NCBI RefSeq assembly: GCF_027498035.1 | Contig: NZ_CP114978.1 | Coordinates: 4,216,001 to 4,280,000, forward strand | Source: Pseudoxanthomonas sp. | Lineage (GTDB): Bacteria > Pseudomonadota > Gammaproteobacteria > Xanthomonadales > Xanthomonadaceae | Direction of reading: 5' to 3' | Length of the DNA stretch: 64,000 nucleotides | Shown here: piece after piece, positions 33,031 to 42,424 of the stretch | Layout: each line of letters starts with the position of its first letter | How positions within the stretch are numbered: the first letter of the stretch is position 1 | Notes under the pieces: generated by a model | Told to the model about the DNA's origin: nothing | What the model saw: the letters and a program-made list of their open reading frames with translations, nothing else | Databases searched by the model: none | Translations under genes and position numbers: made by a program

Positions 33031-33987
33031 ATGCACACGATAGACGTGATCGACTCCCACACCGGCGGCGAACCGACCCGCGTGGTCATCGCCGGATTCC
33101 CCGATCTGGGCCAGGGCAGCCTGGCCCAGCGCCGCGAGCGCTTCGGCCAGGCCTTCGACCACTGGCGCAGCGCGATCGCCTGCGAGCCGCGTGGCTCGGA
33201 CACCATGGTCGGCGCACTGCTGCTGCAGGCGCTCGACCCGCGCGCCTGCACCGGGGTGATCTTCTTCAACAACGTCGGCTACCTGGGCATGTGCGGCCAC
33301 GGCACGATTGGCGTGGTCCGCACGCTGGCCGAGCTGGGCCGGATCGGCCCGGGCCAGCACTGGATCGAGACGCCGGTCGGCCTGGTCGGGATCGAACTGG
33401 CCGAAGACGGCCGGGTCTCGATCGACAACGTCGAGAGCTATCGCCACGCGAAAGACGTGCCGGTGCAGGTGCAGGGTCATGGCGAAGTGCGCGGCGATAT
33501 CGCCTGGGGCGGCAACTGGTTCTTCATCACCGGGCAGGCGCCGTGCACGATCGACCTGGCGCACCAGCGCGAGTTGACGGCCTACACCGAAGCGATCCGT
33601 CAGGCATTGGAAGCGGCCGGCATCACCGGCGCGCAGGGCGGCGAGATCGATCACATCGAAGTCAACGGTCCAGCCCCGGACGGCAGCGGCCAGGCGCGCA
33701 ATTTCGTGCTGTGCCCAGGGCTTGCCTACGACCGCTCGCCCTGCGGCACCGGCACCAGCGCCAAGGTCGCCTGCCTGGCGGCCGACGGCAAGCTTGCCGA
33801 GGGTGATAGCTGGATCCAGCAGGGCGTGTTGGGCAGCGCCTTCGAGGCGAGCTACCGGATCGGCGAGCAGGGCATCCGCCCGCGCATCACCGGCACCGCG
33901 CACCTCACTGCGCGCGCGCAGCTGCTGATCGATCCGGCCGATGCGTTCGCCTGGGGCATCGGCGCGGAGCCCGTCGCGCAGGAATGA
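33031..33987 (+). CDS. 4-hydroxyproline 2-epimerase
   Basis: Proline-racemase family enzyme that turns trans-4-hydroxy-L-proline into cis-4-hydroxy-D-proline, the first catabolic step. The product is 318 residues. Both catalytic cysteines are present: Cys88 in GMCGHGTIG and Cys238 in RSPCGTGTSAK, which distinguishes epimerases from the Cys/Thr dehydratases. The substrate-binding VIDSHTGGEPTRVV start and the lack of extra proline-racemase features favour hydroxyproline. Proline racemase is the alternative, but the following genes form the hydroxyproline pathway. The stop overlaps the next gene by four bases. Confidence 0.93.
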   Translation: MHTIDVIDSHTGGEPTRVVIAGFPDLGQGSLAQRRERFGQAFDHWRSAIACEPRGSDTMVGALLLQALDPRACTGVIFFNNVGYLGMCGHGTIGVVRTLAELGRIGPGQHWIETPVGLVGIELAEDGRVSIDNVESYRHAKDVPVQVQGHGEVRGDIAWGGNWFFITGQAPCTIDLAHQRELTAYTEAIRQALEAAGITGAQGGEIDHIEVNGPAPDGSGQARNFVLCPGLAYDRSPCGTGTSAKVACLAADGKLAEGDSWIQQGVLGSAFEASYRIGEQGIRPRITGTAHLTARAQLLIDPADAFAWGIGAEPVAQE

Positions 33988-35097
33988 GCAGTTACGACCT
34001 CATCATCGTCGGCGCCGGCATTGTCGGAGCGGCCTGTGCGGAGGCCGCCGCATGCGAGGGCCTGCGCGTGGCCCTGGTCGAGCCTGGCCCGATCGGCGGT
34101 GGCGCCACGGCCGCGGCGATGGGGCACCTGGTGGCGATGGACGACGATCCGGCCGAGCTGGCGTTGTCGGCGTATTCGCTGCGGCTGTGGGAGCGCTACG
34201 CCGACGCTGAAGGAAGCCGAATTCAGCCGCTGCGGCACCCTGTGGGTGGCGCGCAACGCACGCGAGCTTGAGGCCGTGCCCGCCAAGATCGCGCGCCTGG
34301 CCACCGCCGGCCTGACCGCCGAGGTCGTCGATGCCGCGCAGCTCTATGCCCTGGAGCCGCAGCTGGCGCCAGGCCTGGCCGGTGGCATGCGCGTGCTGGG
34401 CGAGGCGGTGGTGTATCCGCCGCGGATGGCACGCCATCTGGTGGACGAGGCCTGCCAGTTGGGTGCGCGCCTGTTCGCTGGCCGACGCGTGGTCGAACTG
34501 CTCGCGCACGGCGTGCTGCTGGACGATGGCGAGCGCCTGTCCGGCCCGGTCCTGGTCGCCAGCGGGGTCGAGCTGCCGCAGCTGCTGCCCGAACTGCCGC
34601 TGCGCCCGCGCAAGGGCCAACTGGTGATCACCGACCGGCATCCGGGGCTGGTTCACCACCAGTTGCTGGAGCTGGGCTACGCCGATTCGGCCCATGGCGA
34701 TGCCGAGACCAGCGTCGCCTTCAACGTCCAGCCGCGGCCGACCGGGCAGATCCTGATCGGCTCCTCGCGCCAGTTCAACGTCGCCGACCGCGAGGTCTCG
34801 ATGCCGCTGTTGCGGCAGATGCTGGAGCGGGCCTTCGCGTTCGTGCCGGTGCTGCGCCAGCTGCAGGCGATCCGCGTGTGGACCGGCTTGCGGCCGGCCA
34901 CGCCCGATGGGCGGCCGTATCTGGGCCCGGTGCCGGGGCGCCGCGATGTCTGGGTCGCCGCCGGCCACGAAGGCCTTGGCGTCACCACCGCGCTGGGCAC
35001 CGCGCGGTTGATCGTCGATGGACTGTTGGGCCGGACGCCGATGATCGATCCAAGTCCCTATCTTCCCGAACGCGCAATCACCGGAGTCGCTGCATGA
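33984..35097 (+). pseudogene. D-hydroxyproline dehydrogenase beta subunit (FAD), frameshifted
   Basis: DAO-family FAD oxidoreductase that would oxidise cis-4-hydroxy-D-proline. The first part (33984 to about 34206) encodes MSSYDLIIVGAGIVGAACAEAAACEGLRVALVEPG...SLRLWERYA with a GxGxxG FAD motif. From about 34207 the homology continues in the next frame (LKEAEFSRCGTLWVARNARELEAV ... GLRPATPDGRPYLGPVPG...GHEGLGVTTALGTARLIVDGLLG). One extra base near 34203-34210 explains it; without it the protein would be about 370 residues. As read, translation stops at 34271. It could be a sequencing error, though no homopolymer is there. The neighbours on both sides are intact and overlap it by four bases. 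Confidence 0.88.
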
Positions 35098-35339
35098 GCG
35101 GCGTGTTGGCATTGACCGTCGATGCGCGCCCGGTCTCGGTCCCCGTCGGTGCGACCGTCGCGGTTGCTGTCGCCCTGGCCGGCGGCCCGTTCCGTCAATC
35201 ACGCAGTGGCCAGCCGCGCGCGCCGGTGTGCGGCATGGGCGTGTGCTTCGAATGCCGGGTGCGCATCGATGGCGTTGCCCAGCTACGTGCCTGCATGACC
35301 GTAGCGCGCGACGGCATGGAGGTCCGCACCGATGGCTGA
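35094..35339 (+). CDS. [2Fe-2S] small subunit of D-hydroxyproline dehydrogenase
   Basis: 81 residues with a Fer2_4 domain. The cysteine pattern CGMGVCFECRVRIDGVAQLRACM gives four ligands of a plant-type [2Fe-2S] cluster. Such a small ferredoxin subunit lies between the two flavin subunits in the heteromeric dehydrogenases of Pseudomonas aeruginosa type and related opine/octopine oxidases. It overlaps the beta subunit gene by ATGA and the alpha subunit gene by eight bases, so the three are surely co-translated. Confidence 0.88.
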   Translation: MSGVLALTVDARPVSVPVGATVAVAVALAGGPFRQSRSGQPRAPVCGMGVCFECRVRIDGVAQLRACMTVARDGMEVRTDG

Positions 35340-36642
35340 GTCCAGTTGCCATTACGACGTGCTGGTGGTCGGCGCCGGTCCGTCCGGGCTGGCGGCCGCA
35401 AAGGCTGCGGCTTCGCACGGCGTACGCGTGGGCCTGGTCGATGCGCAGCCGCGCGGCGGTGGCCAGGTGTGGCGCCACGACCTGGCTCACGGCATCCCCG
35501 CTGCAGCGCGACGCGCATTGACCATCGTTGGTGACGGCCAGGTCGACTGGTTGCCGCAGACCCAGATCGTGATGGCCCAGGCGGATTGGCTGCTGGCCGA
35601 TGGCCCGGCGGGCGCGCAGCGCCTGCATTACCGGCACCTGGTGCTGGCCACCGGCGCGCGCGAACTGCTGCTGCCGTTCCCCGGCTGGACCCTGCCCGGA
35701 GTGACCGGTGCCGGCGGCGCGCAGGCGCTGGCCAAACAGGGCTGGCCGCTGCAGGGCAAGCGCGTGCTGGTCGCCGGTAGCGGTCCGCTGCTGCTGGCCA
35801 GCGCCGCGACCCTGCGCCGCCACGGCGCCAGCGTGCTGGGCATCCACGAGCAAGCCCCGCTGGCGGCGCTGGCCGGCTTCGCGCTGCGCCTGCCGCGCTG
35901 GCCGGGCAAGGCTGCCCAGGCGCTGGCCCTGCAGTTTCAACTGGCCGGCATCGGCTACCACCGCGACAGCGTGGTGGTGGCCGCCCATGGCGGGGACCAG
36001 CTGCGCGAGGTCGAGATCGAAGGCCCGCATGGCCGGCGCCGCATCGCCTGTGATCAGCTCGCGGTCGGTTATGGCCTGGTCCCCAATACCGAACTGGCCG
36101 AGCTGCTCGGCTGCCGGCTCGACACACCCGGCGCGCATCCGCAGGTCGCGGTCGATGCGCAGCTGCGCACCAGCGTGGGCCGCGTGTTTGCCGCGGGCGA
36201 AGCGCTGGGCATCGGCGGGCGCGATTGCGCCCTGGTCGAAGGCGCCATCGCCGGCCACATGGCCGCCGGTGCGCCCGCCGCCGCCGACGCCCTGCAGCCG
36301 GCCCGCCGCCGCGCGCGTGCCTTCGCCGCGCTGCTGGGCGACACCTTCGCCCTGGCCACGCGCGTCCGCGCGCTGGCCAAGGACGACACCCTGGTCTGCC
36401 GCTGCGAGGACGTACCGCTGGGTGCGCTGCGCGGCTTTGCCGACCTGCGCGACGCCAAGTTGGCCTCGCGCTGCGGAATGGGCGCCTGCCAGGGCCGCAT
36501 CTGCGGGACCGCACTGGCCGAACTGGGCCTGGGCGGCGCCGCACGTTCCTCCGATGGCGGCCGCCGGCCGCCGTTGTTCCCGGTCCGCCTCGCGGCGCTG
36601 ACCGACTCCTTCACCGACGACTCGCAAGGGATACAGCCATGA
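35332..36642 (+). CDS. D-hydroxyproline dehydrogenase alpha subunit (FAD/[2Fe-2S])
   Basis: 436 residues. A pyridine-nucleotide-disulfide-type FAD domain (YDVLVVGAGPSGLAAAKAAASHGVRVGLVDAQPRGGGQVWR; second dinucleotide motif VLVAGSGPLLLASAATLRRHG) is followed by a C-terminal BFD-like [2Fe-2S] segment with CRCEDVPLGALRGFADLRDAKLASRCGMGACQGRICG. This architecture is that of the large subunit of heteromeric D-hydroxyproline dehydrogenase and sarcosine/octopine oxidase relatives. It would pass electrons from substrate to the respiratory chain with the two preceding subunits. Confidence 0.9.
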   Translation: MAESSCHYDVLVVGAGPSGLAAAKAAASHGVRVGLVDAQPRGGGQVWRHDLAHGIPAAARRALTIVGDGQVDWLPQTQIVMAQADWLLADGPAGAQRLHYRHLVLATGARELLLPFPGWTLPGVTGAGGAQALAKQGWPLQGKRVLVAGSGPLLLASAATLRRHGASVLGIHEQAPLAALAGFALRLPRWPGKAAQALALQFQLAGIGYHRDSVVVAAHGGDQLREVEIEGPHGRRRIACDQLAVGYGLVPNTELAELLGCRLDTPGAHPQVAVDAQLRTSVGRVFAAGEALGIGGRDCALVEGAIAGHMAAGAPAAADALQPARRRARAFAALLGDTFALATRVRALAKDDTLVCRCEDVPLGALRGFADLRDAKLASRCGMGACQGRICGTALAELGLGGAARSSDGGRRPPLFPVRLAALTDSFTDDSQGIQP

Positions 36643-37544
36643 GCAATGCCACCTTCTGGAAGGGCGTCCTGCCCGCCATCACCACCCCGTTCAACGCCGA
36701 CGGCAGCGTCGACCATGGCTTCCTGGGCCGCCACGCGCTGGAGATGGTTGATGCCGGCTGCACCGCGATCGTGCCACTGGGCTCGCTGGGCGAGGCCGCC
36801 ACGCTGAGCTTCGACGAGAAGGTCGCGATCATCCAGACCCTGGTCAAGGCCGTCGCCGGCCGCGTGCCAGTGGTACCGGGTATCGCCGCGCTGTCCACCG
36901 ACGAGGCCGTCAGGCTGGCCCAGGCCGCCAAGACCGCCGGTGCCGGCGGCCTGATGGTGCTGCCGGTGTACGTCTACACCTCCGACTGGCACGAGGCCTC
37001 GGCCCACGCCCGCGCCGTGCTGGGCGCCACCGACCTGCCGTGCATCCTCTACAACAATCCGGTCGCCTACCGCACCGACATCCTGCCCGCGCAGATCGCG
37101 CAGCTGGCATGCGAATTCCCCAACCTGCAGGCGGTCAAGGAGTCCTCCGGCGAGATCCGTCGCTTCGCTGCGATCAAGGAACTGCTGGGCGACCGCCTGG
37201 TGCTGCTGGTCGGCATGGACGACGCGATCGTCGAAGGCCTGGCCATGGGCGCGCAGGGCTGGATCGCCGGCCTGGTCAACGCCTATCCGGTCGAGTCGGT
37301 CAAGCTGTTCGAACTGGCCCGCGACGGGGGCTATGCCGCGGCCGCCGAGCTGTACAACTGGTTCCTGCCGCTGCTGCGCCTGGACACGGTGCCCAAGTTC
37401 GTCCAGCTGATCAAACTGGTCCAGGCCAAGGTCGAACTGGGCAGCGAGACCGTGCGTGCGCCGCGCCTGGTGGTCGAAGGTGCCGAGCGCGAGGCGGCAC
37501 TGAAGGTCATCGACCACGCCATCGCGACCAAGCCGGCGCTGTGA
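36639..37544 (+). CDS. 1-pyrroline-4-hydroxy-2-carboxylate deaminase (DapA family)
   Basis: Turns the dehydrogenase product into 2-oxoglutarate semialdehyde and ammonia. The product is 301 residues and a class I Schiff-base TIM barrel: WKGVLPAITTPFNADGSVD, GSLGEAATLSFDEK, ILYNNPVAYRTD (Tyr138) and QAVKESSGEIRR (Schiff-base Lys167). Dihydrodipicolinate synthase is the closest well-known relative, but operon position fixes the role. Start ATG 36639 overlaps the previous stop (ATGA). Confidence 0.92.
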   Translation: MSNATFWKGVLPAITTPFNADGSVDHGFLGRHALEMVDAGCTAIVPLGSLGEAATLSFDEKVAIIQTLVKAVAGRVPVVPGIAALSTDEAVRLAQAAKTAGAGGLMVLPVYVYTSDWHEASAHARAVLGATDLPCILYNNPVAYRTDILPAQIAQLACEFPNLQAVKESSGEIRRFAAIKELLGDRLVLLVGMDDAIVEGLAMGAQGWIAGLVNAYPVESVKLFELARDGGYAAAAELYNWFLPLLRLDTVPKFVQLIKLVQAKVELGSETVRAPRLVVEGAEREAALKVIDHAIATKPAL

Positions 37545-37690
37545 TCCAACGCCGCGCTCCCGTCGGGTGCGCGGCGAGGGACGGGTGAGCTGCGTGCCTG
37601 TGGTGCGCGTTTGACCCGTCCTGCTTCCGCCCGTGCAGGGCGCCTGCTTCCGCTGGAGGCAGGGACACCACCTGAGCTGTGAGAGATCCG

Positions 37691-39289
37691 ATGAACGAAG
37701 CGATCCAACCCATCCTGCTGGCCGGCCAGTGGCAGCCCAGCCTGGGCACCACCGGCCACTTCCGCGCGGCCGACCCGACCACGGGCGAAGCGATCGGCCC
37801 GGTGTTCCCGTTCAGCGGCGCGGCCGATGTGGAAGCGGCGGTGACCGCCGCCAGTGCCGTGGCCGCCGAACTGGCCGCAGCGCCAGCGGAGCGGATTGCG
37901 GCGTTCCTCGACGCCTACGCCGATGCGCTCGATGCCGATGCCGACACGCTGGTGGCCCTGGCCGCAGCGGAGACCGCACTGGCGGCACCGACGCGCCTGC
38001 GCGGCAACGAACTGCCGCGCACCAGTGGCCAGCTACGCCAGGCCGCCCAGGCCGTGCGCAGCTATGGCTGGACCCAGCCGACCATCGACACTGCGGCCGG
38101 CCTGCGCGCGCACCTGGCGCCACTAGGCAAGCCGGTACTGGTGTTCGGCCCCAATAATTTCCCGTTCGCCTTCAATGCGATCGCCGGCAGCGACTTTGCT
38201 TCGGCGATGGCCGCGCGCAATCCGGTGATCGCCAAGGCGCACCCGCTGCACCCGGCCACCAGCCAGCGCATGGCCCAGCTGGCGCATACCGCGCTGCTGG
38301 CCAGCGGCCTGCCTGCGGCCGCAGTGCAGCTGCTCTACCAGTTCGACAACGCGATCGGCCTGAGGCTGGCCGGCGACCGCCGCCTGGGCGCGATCGGCTT
38401 CACCGGCAGCCGTGCCGGCGGACTGGCGCTGAAGGCCGCTGCCGATGCGGTGGGCACGCCGTTCTATGCCGAGCTGTCCAGCGTCAACCCGGTCTTCATG
38501 CTGCCCGGCGCGCTGGCCGAACGCGGCCCGGCGCTGGCGCAGGAATTCTTCGCATCCTGCACGCTGGGTAGCGGCCAGTTCTGCACCAATCCGGGCGTGG
38601 TGATCGTGCCTCGCTCGGTTGAAGGCGATGCCTTTGTGGCAGCGACCACGACGCACTTCACAAGCGCCGCGCCGATGGTGTTGTTCTCGCAGGGCGGCGT
38701 GGACCATGTCGCCGCTGGCGTCGCGGCGCTGCAGGCAGCCGGCGCCAGCGTGCTGGCGGGTGGCGCGGTCGGGCAGGGTGCGGGCTTCCGCTATGCGCCG
38801 ACCCTGCTGCAGGTGGATGCGATGGATTTCATCGCCCGGCCGCAGGCGTTGCAGGCCGAGGCCTTCGGCCCGGTCAGCCTGCTGGTCCGGGTCGAGGACC
38901 AGGAGGCGATGGTCGCCGTCGCTGCGGCGTTCGAAGGCAACCTTACCGGCACGCTCTACCGTGCCACCGATGGCAGCGACGATGCCGCCTGGCAGGCCAT
39001 CGCACCGGTACTGCGCGCACGCGTCGGTCGCCTGATCAATTCCAAGATGCCCACCGGCGTGGCCGTCAGTGCCGCGCAGAACCACGGTGGCCCGTTCCCC
39101 AGCACCGGCCATCCGGGCTTCACCGCCGTGGGCATGCCGGGGTCGATCCATCGCTTCGCCGCGCTGCACAGCTACGACGGGATTCCCGACGCGCTGCTGC
39201 CGGTTGAACTGCGCGATGCCAATCCGGGCGGCGTGCAGCGCAGCGTCGATGGCACCTGGACCACGGCCGATATCGGTGGCGCGGCATGA
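37691..39289 (+). CDS. 2-oxoglutarate semialdehyde dehydrogenase (NADP+)
   Basis: Aldehyde dehydrogenase that makes 2-oxoglutarate, the end of the hydroxyproline route, feeding the TCA cycle. The product is 532 residues, the longer form typical of these enzymes. Motifs are FGPNNFPFAFNAIAGSDFASAMAARNPVIAKAHP, AIGFTGSRAGG, ELSSVNPVF (Glu261) and GSGQFCTNPG (nucleophile Cys298). ATG 37691 is preferred; a GTG four codons upstream is possible. A 146-base gap precedes it, so it may also have its own promoter. Its stop overlaps the next gene by four bases. Confidence 0.93.
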   Translation: MNEAIQPILLAGQWQPSLGTTGHFRAADPTTGEAIGPVFPFSGAADVEAAVTAASAVAAELAAAPAERIAAFLDAYADALDADADTLVALAAAETALAAPTRLRGNELPRTSGQLRQAAQAVRSYGWTQPTIDTAAGLRAHLAPLGKPVLVFGPNNFPFAFNAIAGSDFASAMAARNPVIAKAHPLHPATSQRMAQLAHTALLASGLPAAAVQLLYQFDNAIGLRLAGDRRLGAIGFTGSRAGGLALKAAADAVGTPFYAELSSVNPVFMLPGALAERGPALAQEFFASCTLGSGQFCTNPGVVIVPRSVEGDAFVAATTTHFTSAAPMVLFSQGGVDHVAAGVAALQAAGASVLAGGAVGQGAGFRYAPTLLQVDAMDFIARPQALQAEAFGPVSLLVRVEDQEAMVAVAAAFEGNLTGTLYRATDGSDDAAWQAIAPVLRARVGRLINSKMPTGVAVSAAQNHGGPFPSTGHPGFTAVGMPGSIHRFAALHSYDGIPDALLPVELRDANPGGVQRSVDGTWTTADIGGAA

Positions 39290-40488
39290 GCGCGCAGATC
39301 GGCCACCTCAGTCTTGCCGACGCGCAGGCCCAGCTGCAGCCGTGGACCCAGCGGGCAGCGGCGATCACGGCTGTCGAATACCAGCAGCGCATCGATCATG
39401 CGCGCGCGCTGATGCGCGAACAGGGCGTGGACGTGCTGCTGGTCAACGCCGGCACCTCGCTGCGCTATTTCGCCGGCGTGCCGTGGGGTGCCAGCGAGCG
39501 CCTGGTCGCGCTGTTGATCACCGCCAGCGGCGAACCGCTGCTGGTGTGCCCGGCGTTCGAGGAAGGCTCGCTTGATGCGGTGCTGAAGATCCCCGCCGGC
39601 AAGGCCCTGTGGCAGGAACACGAAGATCCGTACGCGCTGGTCGCTCGGGCCATGGCCGAGCGCGGCGCGCGCACGCTGGGGCTGGATCCTGGTGCGGCGC
39701 TGTTCATCCACACCGGCCTGCGTGCGCATCTGGATGTGTCGGCGATCAGCGATGCCGGCGTGATCATCGACGGCTGCCGCATGTGCAAGTCGCCGGCCGA
39801 ACTGGCGTTGATGCAACAGGCCTGCGACATGACCCTGCTGGTGCACCGCCTGGCCGCCGGCATCGCCCGCGAGGGCATCGGCACCGACGAACTGGTGCGC
39901 TTCATCGACCAGGCCCATCGTGCGCTGGGGGCGGACAACGGCTCGACCTTCTGCATCGTGCAGTTCGGCCAGGCCACCTCTTTCCCGCACGGCATTCCCG
40001 GCGTGCAGCACCTGCGCGCCGGCGAGTTGGTGCTGATCGACACTGGCTGCACCGTGCAGGGCTACCACTCGGACATCACCCGCACCTGGATCTTCGGCAC
40101 GCCCAACGCGCAGCAGCAGCGGATCTGGCAGCTCGAACACGACGCACAGGCCGCAGCATTTGCCGCGGTGCGCCCGGGCGTCACCTGCGCCTCGGTCGAC
40201 GACGCGGCGCGTGCGGTGCTTGAAGCCGCCGGCCTGGGCCCGGACTACTGCCTGCCGGGCCTGCCGCATCGCACCGGCCACGGCTGCGGCCTGGCGATCC
40301 ACGAGGCGCCGTACCTGGTGCGTGGCAATGCCACCGTCCTGCGGCCGGGCATGTGCTGTAGCAACGAACCGATGATCGTGGTGCCGGGCGCGTTCGGCGT
40401 GCGGCTGGAAGACCATTTCTACGTCACCGACGCCGGCGCGCAGTGGTTCACGCCACCGTCGCCGGCCATCGACCGGCCTTTCGCATGA
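39286..40488 (+). CDS. Xaa-Pro dipeptidase/aminopeptidase-like M24 peptidase
   Basis: 400 residues. A creatinase N-terminal domain (about 25-165) precedes the pita-bread M24 domain with all five metal ligands: LIDTGC, HSDITRTW, RTGHGCG, SNEPMIV and RLEDHF. M24B enzymes cut peptide bonds before proline or hydroxyproline. There is no signal peptide, so it acts in the cytoplasm. Fused to the hydroxyproline operon by ATGA, it probably releases hydroxyproline from imported peptides, the best link between peptide uptake and this pathway. Confidence 0.93.
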   Translation: MSAQIGHLSLADAQAQLQPWTQRAAAITAVEYQQRIDHARALMREQGVDVLLVNAGTSLRYFAGVPWGASERLVALLITASGEPLLVCPAFEEGSLDAVLKIPAGKALWQEHEDPYALVARAMAERGARTLGLDPGAALFIHTGLRAHLDVSAISDAGVIIDGCRMCKSPAELALMQQACDMTLLVHRLAAGIAREGIGTDELVRFIDQAHRALGADNGSTFCIVQFGQATSFPHGIPGVQHLRAGELVLIDTGCTVQGYHSDITRTWIFGTPNAQQQRIWQLEHDAQAAAFAAVRPGVTCASVDDAARAVLEAAGLGPDYCLPGLPHRTGHGCGLAIHEAPYLVRGNATVLRPGMCCSNEPMIVVPGAFGVRLEDHFYVTDAGAQWFTPPSPAIDRPFA

Positions 40489-40579
40489 CGGCCTGCCGAT
40501 GTGTGGCATGCGCGGCAACCGCGCAATCGCCTGCACCAGGCAGGCTTTGAACCCTGATATCTGCTACCGGAGTGCGCGC

Positions 40580-42424
40580 ATGACCCTGTTCCGTCCCCTC
40601 GTCGTCGGTGTGCTTGCAGCGGCACTGTTCACGGCCTGCCAGCCCACGCCGTCCGCGGCTTCTGGCGATGCGCCCAAGGCTGTCGCGGTCGATCCCGCGC
40701 AGGCGGCCCAGGCCTTCGATGCGCTGCTGGACCAGCAGTGGCAGTACCAGCTTGAACACAGTCCGGAGTTCGCCAGCATCATCGGCGACCGGCGCTACAA
40801 CGATCGCTGGACCGATTACTCGCTGGCTGCGGTGCAGGCCGATCGCGCGGCCACCGTCGACCTGCTGGCGCGCTTCCAGGCCGTCGATGCCAAGGCACTG
40901 GACGAGCAGCGCCAGCTGAGCCTGCAGATGATGCTGCGCCAGCTGCAGGACAAGCTGACCGGCATCGACCTGAAGACCTACGAGATGCCGCTGGAACCGG
41001 TCGGCGGCATCCAGCTGGCGCTGGCGGGACAGGGCGATGCGTTCCCGTTCGAGACCGCCAAGGACTACCGGGACTACATCAAGCGCCTGCAGGCGATCCC
41101 GGCGTTGCTGGACCAGGTGATCGAGGTCTCGCGCCAGGGCGCCAAGGACAAGCTGACCCAGCCGCGCTACCTGCTGGAGCGCCTGCCGGAACAGATCGCC
41201 AAGATCGCCGCGCCGGCCGGCGCCGACAGCGCCTTCGCCTCGCCGCTGAAGCAGCTCGACAAGGCCGTGCCCGATGCTGCCGAACGTGAGGCGCTGCGCC
41301 AGCAGCTGATCGCCGCGGTCGATGATTCGGTGCGGCCGGCCTATACGAAACTGGCGGCGTTCGTGAAGGACGAATACGCCGCGCAGGGCCGCGAACATGA
41401 AGGCCTCTGGTCGCTGCCCGATGGCGACAAGCGCTACCTGTTCGCCATCCACACCCAGACCACCAGCGACAAGACGCCCGAGCAGATCCACCAGATCGGC
41501 CTGGACGAAGTCGCCCGGATCGAAGGGGAGATGACCAAGATCGCCAAGGCCCAGGGGTATCCCGATCTGGCCAGTTTCCGCAAGGCGGTGGCCGGCGACA
41601 AATCGCACTTCGCAAAGAACAGCGCGCAGATCCTGGACCTCTATCGCGGCTACATCGCCGGGATGGAGCCGGAGCTGCCCAAGCTGTTCGGCCACCTGCC
41701 CAAGACGCCGCTGGAAGTGCAGGGCATGCCGGCCTTCCGCCGTGAGGCGCCCGGTGCCGAGTACTGGCAGAGCAATCCGGAAGGCACCAAGCCGGCCATC
41801 GTGATGGTCAACGCCAACGATGCCACCGACCGCACCCTGGTCAACATCGAGACCACGGCCTATCACGAAGGCGTGCCGGGCCATCACCTGCAGATCTCGC
41901 TGGCCCAGACCCTGCCGTTGCCACCGTTCCGCCAGCAGGCCGGCTACAACGCCTTCATCGAAGGTTGGGCGCTGTACGCCGAGCAGCTAGCAGGCGAGGT
42001 GGGTTTCTACAAGGACCCCTATAGCGAATACGGGCACCTGGCAGGCGAGCTGTTGCGCGCGAACCGCCTGGTGCTGGACACCGGCGTGCACGCCAAGCAC
42101 TGGACGCGCCAGCAGATGGTGGATTTCTTCCACGCCCATCCGTCCGACGACGAACCCAGCATCCAGGCCGAAACCGACCGCTACATCGTCTGGCCAGGCC
42201 AGGCGCTGGGCTACAAGCTGGGCGAACTGGAGATCCTGTCGCTGCGCGCCAAGGCCCAGCAGGCGCTGGGCGACAGGTTCGACATCCGCGCCTTCCATGA
42301 CGCCATCCTCGGCGGTGGCGCGATGCCGCTGGACCTGCTCGATGCCCGCATCGATGCCTGGATCGCGCAGACCCAGGCCGCACCGGCGACGCCGGCCTCC
42401 AGCACCCGCAAGGACACGCCATGA
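40580..42424 (+). CDS. DUF885 family lipoprotein, putative metallopeptidase (first copy)
   Basis: 614 residues. The lipoprotein signal ends AALFTAC (lipid Cys near residue 15). The DUF885 domain has YHEGVPGHHLQIS with His429-Glu430 and His435/436, a metal-binding pattern seen in this family, and a late GWALYAEQLAGEVGFY stretch that could supply the third ligand. Peptidase activity is inferred from the fold and the setting. Start ATG 40580 is set by the lipobox. It overlaps the second copy by four bases. Confidence 0.85.
   Translation: MTLFRPLVVGVLAAALFTACQPTPSAASGDAPKAVAVDPAQAAQAFDALLDQQWQYQLEHSPEFASIIGDRRYNDRWTDYSLAAVQADRAATVDLLARFQAVDAKALDEQRQLSLQMMLRQLQDKLTGIDLKTYEMPLEPVGGIQLALAGQGDAFPFETAKDYRDYIKRLQAIPALLDQVIEVSRQGAKDKLTQPRYLLERLPEQIAKIAAPAGADSAFASPLKQLDKAVPDAAEREALRQQLIAAVDDSVRPAYTKLAAFVKDEYAAQGREHEGLWSLPDGDKRYLFAIHTQTTSDKTPEQIHQIGLDEVARIEGEMTKIAKAQGYPDLASFRKAVAGDKSHFAKNSAQILDLYRGYIAGMEPELPKLFGHLPKTPLEVQGMPAFRREAPGAEYWQSNPEGTKPAIVMVNANDATDRTLVNIETTAYHEGVPGHHLQISLAQTLPLPPFRQQAGYNAFIEGWALYAEQLAGEVGFYKDPYSEYGHLAGELLRANRLVLDTGVHAKHWTRQQMVDFFHAHPSDDEPSIQAETDRYIVWPGQALGYKLGELEILSLRAKAQQALGDRFDIRAFHDAILGGGAMPLDLLDARIDAWIAQTQAAPATPASSTRKDTP

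Noticed and set aside
34003..36627. Very long open frame on the minus strand opposite the hydroxyproline dehydrogenase genes
   Set aside because: High-GC shadow of real genes; the translation is Arg/Gln/His-rich with no domain. The plus strand has clear homologues.
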